64,000 nt of DNA from Mycobacterium sp. DL440. GTDB taxonomy: Bacteria; Actinomycetota; Actinomycetes; Mycobacteriales; Mycobacteriaceae. Shown one piece after another: positions 57,969 through 64,000 of this stretch (the first letter of the stretch is position 1; the number at the start of each line of letters is the position of its first letter). The position numbers were made by a program, and so were the translations under genes. The notes under the pieces were generated by a model. The model saw only the letters and a list, made by a program, of their open reading frames with translations, was not told the origin of the DNA and made no database searches. Location of the stretch: positions 1,848,884 to 1,912,883 of the forward strand of contig NZ_CP050191.1 of the NCBI RefSeq assembly GCF_011745145.1, given 5' to 3'.

Positions 57969-58531
57969 CCACTGAAACCGCGCCGCCGATCACGAAGTTC
58001 AACCTGGCGGCCAGGCTGCTGCACTGGTCGATGGCGGTCATGGTGATCGCGCAGTTCTTCATCGGCGTCACCATGATCGCGGCGCTCAGTTACTATCCGC
58101 TGCTGCTGGCGATTCACCGGCCGCTGGGCATAGCGATCCTGGTGTTCGCGATCGTGCGACTGGTCAACCGGCTCACCCGGCGACTGCCCCCGTTCCTGGC
58201 GACGATGGGCCCGCTGGAACGTGGCATCGCCAGTTACTCCGAATACTTGCTGTACGCACTGCTTTTGGTGCAGCCACTGATCGGGTGGGCCATGTTGTCG
58301 GCGGCACGGTCGCCGGTCGTGTTGGTCGGGGCGCTGCACCTTCCGGCGATCGCCCCGCACAACATCACCCTTTACGCGGCGTTGCGCACCGCCCATACCG
58401 TGGCGGCTTATCTCCTGTTCGCGACGTTCACCGCACATATCTGCGCGGTGCTGTTCCACGTCGTGGCGCTACGCGACGGGATAATCCGTCGAATGTCGTT
58501 GTGGCCCAGGGGGAAACGAACCGAGGACTAG
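57965..58531 (+). CDS. Cytochrome b561-type membrane protein
   Basis: The 188-residue protein has four membrane helices with likely heme ligands: His in ARLLHWSMAV, HRPLGIAILV, RTAHTVAAYLL and TAHICAVLFHVV. The layout matches the bacterial cytochrome b561 family, which moves electrons between the quinone pool and extracytoplasmic partners. The ATGA overlap with the catalase-like gene indicates joint expression. A model in which quinol electrons reach the exported peroxidase through this protein is inference. Confidence 0.88.
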   Translation: MTTETAPPITKFNLAARLLHWSMAVMVIAQFFIGVTMIAALSYYPLLLAIHRPLGIAILVFAIVRLVNRLTRRLPPFLATMGPLERGIASYSEYLLYALLLVQPLIGWAMLSAARSPVVLVGALHLPAIAPHNITLYAALRTAHTVAAYLLFATFTAHICAVLFHVVALRDGIIRRMSLWPRGKRTED

Positions 58532-58536
58532 AGGCG

Positions 58537-59481
58537 TCAGCCGTGCAGCGCCGCCCGCAGCGCGGCCATCGCCCGGTCGAATGATTCGGTGGCTGTCGGG
58601 ACTACACCGACATAGCCGAGGTAACCGTGCACCAAGGTCTCGGCATTGTCCAGCTGTACCGGAACGCCTGCGGCAGCGAGCAATTCGGCGTAACGGATGC
58701 CATCATCGCGCAACGGGTCGTGCCCGGCAACGGCGACGTAGGCCGGCGCGAGGCCCGACAGGTCCGCTGCGCGGGCCGGCACCAGCGTGGCCGGCGGATC
58801 GGACAGATCCACATGCCCGGCATACCAACGGGAAAACCCTGCGACGGCGTCGAGACCCAGGATCGGCGCCTCGGCGTTCTCGGTGAACGACGGCAGGCTG
58901 GTGTCCCAGGTGGTGGCCGGGTACCACAGCAGCTGAAAGCGCAGGGGAGTGTCGGCGTCACGCGCCAGCAGCGCCACGACGGCGCTGAGGTTGCCACCCG
59001 CCGAATCCCCGGCCACGGCCATCCGGTCGGCGTCGACACCGAGTTCTGCTGCGTTGGCGGCCACCCACTGCGTCGCCGCCCATACATCGTCGACCGCGGC
59101 GGGGTAGGGATGCTCGGGGGCCAGCCGATATTCCACCGACACCACGACGGCGTCGGCGGCCACCGCGTGCTGGCGGGCGGTGCCGTCGTAACTGTCCAAG
59201 TCACCCAGTGCCCAGCCGCCGCCGTGGATGAACACCACAACCGGAAGTGTCGTGCCGTCGGCGGTCGGTGGCCGGTACACCCGAACCCGGACCGGGCCGG
59301 CCGGGCCGGGAACCTCTCGGTCCTCGGTCTTCACGTCGGGATGGACCGGCAGCCGCGGTATCTCGCTGAACTGGCGGCGGGCTTCCTCGACACCGATGTC
59401 GGTCGACAGTTGGAACGGCACCGCCTCCAGTACCTTCTGCAGGATGGCATCGACAGCTGGTAACGCGTCAGCAACGGACAT
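58537..59481 (-). CDS. Alpha/beta hydrolase of the hormone-sensitive-lipase family
   Basis: The 314-residue enzyme has the HSL oxyanion motif [11 protein letters not shown] and the nucleophile motif [25 protein letters not shown] and a catalytic Asp/His near [10 protein letters not shown] and VHGYLGY complete the site. It is the likely counterpart of LipH/LipI (Rv1399c/Rv1400c) beside Rv1401 and priA. Substrates are probably short-chain esters. The ATG at 59481 is 27 bp inside a longer reading and has a TACGGT -10 exactly 6 bp upstream. Confidence 0.9.
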   Translation of the reverse strand: MSVADALPAVDAILQKVLEAVPFQLSTDIGVEEARRQFSEIPRLPVHPDVKTEDREVPGPAGPVRVRVYRPPTADGTTLPVVVFIHGGGWALGDLDSYDGTARQHAVAADAVVVSVEYRLAPEHPYPAAVDDVWAATQWVAANAAELGVDADRMAVAGDSAGGNLSAVVALLARDADTPLRFQLLWYPATTWDTSLPSFTENAEAPILGLDAVAGFSRWYAGHVDLSDPPATLVPARAADLSGLAPAYVAVAGHDPLRDDGIRYAELLAAAGVPVQLDNAETLVHGYLGYVGVVPTATESFDRAMAALRAALHG

Positions 59482-59487
59482 TCCGCA

Positions 59488-59493
59488 ACCGTA
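59488..59493 (-). promoter_or_regulatory. Probable leaderless -10 element of the HSL-type hydrolase
   Basis: On the minus strand, TACGGT fits TANNNT and ends 6 bp before the ATG at 59481. Confidence 0.45.
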
Positions 59494-59509
59494 CGCACAC
59501 CGCGTCACG

Positions 59510-60202
59510 GTGCGGTTGTGGGTATTGGCCGTGGTCGTCGCGGCGGGCTACGGGGTGTTCCTGATCGTCACCGCGATGCGGTTGCCGACGGGTGCCGACC
59601 TGACCGGTCAATTCACCCTCCAACCTGCGGTGAAGGCGCTGGCGGCGATCCTGCTGGCCGCGGCGGCGTGCGCTCATCCGATCGTGCGGGAACGGCGCTG
59701 GCTGGTGGGTGCGCTGGTGTTCTCGGCACTCGGCGACTTCCTGCTCGCGATCCCGTGGTGGGAGCCGTCGTTCGTGCTGGGGTTGGCCGCCTTCCTGGTA
59801 GCGCACCTGTGCTTTCTCTGCGTGTTGGTGCCGCTGGCGCGGCGTTCGACCCCGCGGCTGATCGCGGTCGCAATCACGGTCCTGGCGTGTCTGGCGCTGC
59901 TGACCTGGTTCTGGCCTCGGCTCGTCGAACAGGGAATGGCTGTGCCGGTGGTCGCCTACATCGCAGTGCTCGGAGCCATGGTGTCCACCGCGTTGCTGGC
60001 CCGGCTGCCCACACCGTGGACTGCGCTCGGTGGGGTGTGTTTCGCGGCGTCGGACGCAATGATCGGCATCAGCCAGTTCGTGCGTGGTGACCAACTGCTC
60101 GCCGTCCCGATCTGGTGGGGCTACGCGGCGTCACTGGTGCTGATCACCGCCGGCCTCTTCTTCGGGCGCTCGACACAACCTCCTGCTAAACCTGCACAGT
60201 GA
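59510..60202 (+). CDS. Lysoplasmalogenase (YhhN/TMEM86) family membrane protein
   Basis: The 230-residue protein has seven to eight membrane helices. Family stretches are [29 protein letters not shown] and [16 protein letters not shown], whose Asp residues are typical of the YhhN/TMEM86 group. That group hydrolyses the vinyl ether of lysoplasmalogens in animals; the bacterial substrate is uncertain. The start is not firm: GTG 59510 fits the first helix and lies 28 bp from the divergent hydrolase. It overlaps priA by 4 bp. Confidence 0.8.
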   Translation: MRLWVLAVVVAAGYGVFLIVTAMRLPTGADLTGQFTLQPAVKALAAILLAAAACAHPIVRERRWLVGALVFSALGDFLLAIPWWEPSFVLGLAAFLVAHLCFLCVLVPLARRSTPRLIAVAITVLACLALLTWFWPRLVEQGMAVPVVAYIAVLGAMVSTALLARLPTPWTALGGVCFAASDAMIGISQFVRGDQLLAVPIWWGYAASLVLITAGLFFGRSTQPPAKPAQ

Positions 60203-62199
60203 CCATCACCCGCCGCGCCGCAGATCATGAACCCATCGCGCGGGTGCTTCCCCTGCTCACCGTTCCGCACCTGGACCGGGAGTTCGACTATCTGGTGTCG
60301 GAGGAACAGTCCGACGACGCCCAGCCCGGTGTGCGGGTCCGGGTGCGGTTCAACGGCAGGCTGGTTGACGCATACCTCCTGGAGCGACGGTCCGACACCG
60401 ACCACACCGGCAAGCTCGGCTGGCTCGATCGCGTCGTCTCGCCTGAGCCGGTGCTCACCCCCGAGGTCCGGAGACTCGTCGACGCCGTCGCCGCGCGCTA
60501 CGCCGGGACCCGGGCGGACGTACTGCGCCTGGCGGTACCACCGCGCCACGCCAGGGTCGAGAAGCAGACCCCGGAGGAGCCGGAACCGGCCGCGGTCGTC
60601 CCCGTGGACACCAGTGCCTGGGTCCGCTATGGCCGGGGTGAACAGTTCCTGACCGCAGTCGGTGAGGGCCGTGCGGCGCGGGCGGTGTGGCAGGCACTGC
60701 CCGGGGAGAACTGGGCACAGCGGTTGGCTGAAGCTGCTGCCGTTGCGGTGAATGCGGGGCTGGGCGTGGTGGCAGTGGTGCCCGATCAGCGCGATGTCGA
60801 CGCGCTGTATGCCGCGGCGACCGAACGGGTGGCCGAGTCACGCGTGGTGGCGTTGTCGGCGGGGCTGGGCCCGTCGGCCCGGTACCGCCGCTGGCTGGCG
60901 GCGCTGCGGGGACAGGCCCAGGTGGTGATCGGCACCCGCAGCGCAGTGTTCGCGCCGGTGGCCAACCTCGGACTGGTCCTGGTGTGGGACGACGGCGACG
61001 ACAACCTCGCCGAGCCGCGCGCGCCCTATCCGCACGCCCGCGAGGTCGCCATGCTGCGCGCCCACCAGCTGCGCTGCGCCGCGATCATCGGCGGCTACGC
61101 GCGGACCGCCGAGGCGCAGGCGCTGGTGCGGACGAACTGGGCCCACGACGTGGTGGCCCCCCGGCCGGTCGTCCGGGCCGCCGCACCGCGAGTGGTCGCC
61201 TTGGAAGACAGCGGGTACGCCCAGGAACGCGATCCGGCCGCCCACACCGCGCGGCTGCCGTCCATGGCGCTGCAAGCGGCCCGCTCGGCGTTGCAGGCGC
61301 AGCGCCCGGTGCTGATCCAGGTTCCCCGTCGCGGGTACATACCGGCGTTGGCCTGTGCGCGGTGCCGCGCGGTGACCCGCTGCCGGCACTGCACCGGACC
61401 GCTGGCCCTCCCGGACCGGGGCACTGCTGCCGCGGAATGCCGGTGGTGCGGTCGCGCCGAGCCCGCATTGCGTTGTGCGCGTTGCGGTTCGGATGCGGTG
61501 CGGGCGGTCGTGGTGGGGGCCCGACGGACCGCGGAAGAGTTGGGGCGGGCCTTTGCCGGTACCTCGGTGATCACCTCGGGCGGCGACGCGATGGTCGGTG
61601 CGGTGGGGGAAGGGCCGGCCCTGGTGGTCTGTACGCCCGGCGCGGAGCCGATCGCCGAAGGCGGTTACGGCGCAGCCCTGCTGCTCGACGCGTGGGCTCT
61701 GCTGGGCCGGCAGGATCTGCGTGCCGCCGAGGACACGATGCGCCGCTGGATGGCCGCGGCGGCCCTGGTGCGGCCGCGCACCGAAGGCGGCGTGGTGGCC
61801 GTGGTCGCCGAGTCGGCGATCGCCACCGTGCAGGCGCTGATCCGGTGGGATCCGGTCGCACATGCCGACGCCGAACTCGACGGCCGCGGTGAGGTGGGAC
61901 TGCCGCCTGCGGTGCACATGGCCGCCATCGATGGGACCACCGCGGCGGTCGAGGCATTGCTCGATACCGCCCAGTTGCCCGATGTCGCGGAAACCCTCGG
62001 GCCGGTGGAACTGCCGCCCGGCGCGCGTCGTCCACCCGGGCTGGGGTCCGACGCCGAGGTGAGCCGGATGCTGGTCCGGGTACCGCGTGACGCGGGTTTG
62101 GAGTTGGCGGCGGCCCTGCGCCGGGCGACCGCGGTGCTCAGTGCGCGCAAGGATCAGCAACCATGTCGTATCCAAATCGACCCGCTGCACATAGGGTAA
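60199..62199 (+). CDS. priA: Primosomal protein N' homologue lacking helicase motifs
   Basis: The 666-residue protein aligns with PriA by its N-terminal 3'-DNA-binding region ([23 protein letters not shown] in part). It also has paired-Cys zinc clusters ([13 protein letters not shown], then [16 protein letters not shown]) and a C-terminal domain ([11 protein letters not shown]). Where active PriA has the Walker A GxTGSGKT there is [17 protein letters not shown], and the DEEH box is replaced by [11 protein letters not shown]-driven unwinding is therefore unlikely. Actinobacterial PriA proteins are known to be degenerate in this way. It may still act as a fork-binding loader. Confidence 0.88.
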   Translation: MTITRRAADHEPIARVLPLLTVPHLDREFDYLVSEEQSDDAQPGVRVRVRFNGRLVDAYLLERRSDTDHTGKLGWLDRVVSPEPVLTPEVRRLVDAVAARYAGTRADVLRLAVPPRHARVEKQTPEEPEPAAVVPVDTSAWVRYGRGEQFLTAVGEGRAARAVWQALPGENWAQRLAEAAAVAVNAGLGVVAVVPDQRDVDALYAAATERVAESRVVALSAGLGPSARYRRWLAALRGQAQVVIGTRSAVFAPVANLGLVLVWDDGDDNLAEPRAPYPHAREVAMLRAHQLRCAAIIGGYARTAEAQALVRTNWAHDVVAPRPVVRAAAPRVVALEDSGYAQERDPAAHTARLPSMALQAARSALQAQRPVLIQVPRRGYIPALACARCRAVTRCRHCTGPLALPDRGTAAAECRWCGRAEPALRCARCGSDAVRAVVVGARRTAEELGRAFAGTSVITSGGDAMVGAVGEGPALVVCTPGAEPIAEGGYGAALLLDAWALLGRQDLRAAEDTMRRWMAAAALVRPRTEGGVVAVVAESAIATVQALIRWDPVAHADAELDGRGEVGLPPAVHMAAIDGTTAAVEALLDTAQLPDVAETLGPVELPPGARRPPGLGSDAEVSRMLVRVPRDAGLELAAALRRATAVLSARKDQQPCRIQIDPLHIG

Positions 62200-62246
62200 G
62201 GCGGACATTCACCCGGTACCGGTGAGTGACGAACCAGGAGGCTGCC

Positions 62247-64000
62247 ATGCGCCGGGTGTGGTCGTGGTTGTTTACCTTGGCGCTCATTGCCTTTGGCCTG
62301 CTCTGGCCTCTGGTGTTCACCGGCGGGTCAGCATCGGGTCCCGGTGTGGGCCAGGCCGATCCGGTGGTGATCACCGACTACCGCGGCGATTTCACCGTCG
62401 GCGCAGACGGCCGGATGACCGCCGTGGAGACCATCACCGGCAATTTCCCGAGCGGCCGGCACGGGATCTTCCGCTACTGGGACATAGCCAACCAGAACAA
62501 TTCCCGCCTCCGGCAGGTGCCCGAGATCACGGCGATCACGATGGACGGCGCGCCGGCGCCCTACCAACTGTTGTGGGAGACCGGTAAACGGTTCCGGGTG
62601 GCCAAGATCGGCGACCCCGGCTCCACTCTGGACTGGGGCAGCCACGTGTTCGAGATCCGGTACACGATCGACGGCGTTCTCGATCCGGGCACCGTCGGTG
62701 TCGACCGTCAGTTTGCCGCGAACACCGGCAGCCCCGATGCCCAGTCGGCCTTCTACTGGAACGTCGTCGCGCCGGCCTGGAACAACACGATCGAACGGGC
62801 CGACATCTCCGTCACCCTGCCGGCCGAGGTGATCGGGGCCGGTTGCAGCGTCGGATTCGGGGTCGGCAGTGCCTGTACGGATCTGCGCGCCGAAGGCAAC
62901 ACCGTGCGGCTGACGGCGACCGACCTGGAGCCGCACACGCCGGTGACGCTGCGCGCCGGCGTCGACGTGGCGACACCGCCTCAGACGACCCTGCCGTGGC
63001 CGTACACGTGGGACAGGATCCTCGGCCGGTCGGTGACCGGGTTGGTCTGGATCGCGCTGCTGACCGTCGGCATGGGACTGCTCGCGTACTTCTGGTCGCG
63101 GACCACCGTCGAACCGGCACCGGGATTTCCGGTGCAGTACGAGCCCCCGAAAGGGCTCGGGCCCGTACAGACCGAGTACATCCGCACCGAGAACGTTCCG
63201 AAGAACGGGCTCAGTGCGACTTTGTTTCACCTCGCTGAGCGGGGACTAGTGGAGCTGCGGCAGGTCAGCGACGAGCACTGGAAAATCAAAGGCCTCGCCA
63301 AGCCGGCCGAGTGGGCCGATGTCGATCCGGTCGGCATCGACGTGGGTGCGGCCCTCAAGGTGATGTCGCCGGGCGCCGAGTTCGCCGCCAAGAACACCGC
63401 TGCGGCCGGCAAGAAGCTGTCCAAGGCCAAAGCTGACATGGCGGTTGCGGTGCGCAAGTGGGCGTTCGACGACGGCCTCATGGTCAAGCGGCGTAGGGAA
63501 TGGTGGATCCTCGTCGCCAATGTGGCGGCGTTCTTCGCGGCGTTGGCGTGTTTCTGGCTGTGGTTCGGAATCCCGATCACGTTGTGGGGGCTGCCCTTCG
63601 CGGCGTTCTTCGTGTTCTCGGTAGGTTCCTGGGCCGGCGGTGTCGGTACCCGTCGTACTGCTACCGGTCGGGAACTGTGGTCGCGGGCAGAGGGATTCCA
63701 CCGTCTGCTTTCCACCGATTCGGCCGAGTCCAGGTTCGACTTCGCCGCACGCAAAGACCTCTACCTGGCCTACATCCCGTTCGCGGTGGCCGGTGGCGCC
63801 GCGGCGCTGTGGGCCAAGAAGTATCAAGACACCATGGGTGCTGCTGCACCCCAACCAAATTGGTACAACTCGTCGTCATCGTCGTCGGACGACAGCCACG
63901 GTTTCACCGGTGGAACCGGCGGCGCGGACTTCGACAGTTTCGAATCGGCACTATCGTCATCGATCGGGGTGTACACGGCCTCGCAGTCGTCATCCTCTTC
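62247..64000 (+). CDS. DUF2207 family membrane protein, cut by the window end
   Basis: The 584 codons present encode an N-terminal membrane segment or signal (about 5-28). An extracytoplasmic DUF2207 domain follows (VVITDYRGDFTVGADGRMTAVETI in part, about 40-250). A membrane helix lies near 265-285, then a cytoplasmic region, then a pair of helices near 415-460. The reading frame runs off the right edge inside a Ser/Asp/Gly-rich tail. The family is common in actinobacteria and of unknown function. AGGAGG precedes the ATG at 62247. Confidence 0.88.
   Translation, partial: MRRVWSWLFTLALIAFGLLWPLVFTGGSASGPGVGQADPVVITDYRGDFTVGADGRMTAVETITGNFPSGRHGIFRYWDIANQNNSRLRQVPEITAITMDGAPAPYQLLWETGKRFRVAKIGDPGSTLDWGSHVFEIRYTIDGVLDPGTVGVDRQFAANTGSPDAQSAFYWNVVAPAWNNTIERADISVTLPAEVIGAGCSVGFGVGSACTDLRAEGNTVRLTATDLEPHTPVTLRAGVDVATPPQTTLPWPYTWDRILGRSVTGLVWIALLTVGMGLLAYFWSRTTVEPAPGFPVQYEPPKGLGPVQTEYIRTENVPKNGLSATLFHLAERGLVELRQVSDEHWKIKGLAKPAEWADVDPVGIDVGAALKVMSPGAEFAAKNTAAAGKKLSKAKADMAVAVRKWAFDDGLMVKRRREWWILVANVAAFFAALACFWLWFGIPITLWGLPFAAFFVFSVGSWAGGVGTRRTATGRELWSRAEGFHRLLSTDSAESRFDFAARKDLYLAYIPFAVAGGAAALWAKKYQDTMGAAAPQPNWYNSSSSSSDDSHGFTGGTGGADFDSFESALSSSIGVYTASQSSSS

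Overview
The window reads as chromosome of a rapidly growing mycobacterium (Mycolicibacterium type). It is GC-rich, uses GTG/ATG starts with many ATGA/GTGA stop-start overlaps, and keeps two gene blocks in the order known from Mycobacterium: the Rv2569c-Rv2533c neighbourhood (ATP-grasp/alpha-E, transglutaminase, rarA, alaS-ruvX-mltG-aroE, aroC-aroK-aroB, pepQ-efp-nusB) and the Rv1379-Rv1402 neighbourhood (pyrRBC-carAB-pyrF, mihF-gmk-rpoZ-coaBC-metK, monooxygenase, lipase, priA). No rRNA, tRNA, insertion sequence, prophage or CRISPR array was recognised.

Layout. 1-8.3 kb: the end of a DUF389 membrane protein, a GAP-family membrane protein, a three-gene cassette (ATP-grasp/alpha-E, transglutaminase, zinc peptidase-like), DUF3097, rarA and a small membrane stress protein. 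8.4-21.4 kb: a duplicated-domain protein, yjbQ, alaS-ruvX-mltG-aroE, a prepilin-type peptidase, aroC-aroK-aroB, a B-4DMT membrane protein, and pepQ-efp-nusB. 21.6-41.1 kb: a roughly 19.5 kb accessory segment between nusB and pyrR. It holds a DNA-damage-type 13E12/HNH protein, a six-gene GntR/ferredoxin/ABC/flavoprotein cluster, an aldehyde dehydrogenase with a divergent LuxR-type ATPase regulator, a serine hydrolase, and an AraC/NDMA-alcohol dehydrogenase/aldehyde dehydrogenase/MHS transporter cluster. 41.2-49.9 kb: the pyrimidine operon with a PyrR-type leader. 50-64 kb: a secreted glycine/proline-repeat protein, the mihF-metK operon, a Baeyer-Villiger-type monooxygenase, a Tat-exported catalase-like protein with a cytochrome b561, an HSL-type hydrolase, a lysoplasmalogenase-like protein, a helicase-dead PriA and a DUF2207 protein cut by the window end.

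The most unusual part is 23.36-30.07 kb. Five of the six genes overlap a neighbour by 4 bp and the remaining junction is a 9 bp gap. They encode a GntR/UTRA regulator, a two-cluster ferredoxin, a substrate-binding lipoprotein whose C-terminus resembles NosL, an ABC permease and ATPase, and a fumarate-reductase/AprA-like flavoprotein fused to a long HEAT-repeat tail. This looks like an import-plus-redox system whose substrate cannot be read from sequence. The second strong signal is the promoter of the 13E12 gene, where a near-consensus LexA box overlaps a near-consensus RecA-independent (PafBC-type) damage promoter that would give a leaderless transcript.
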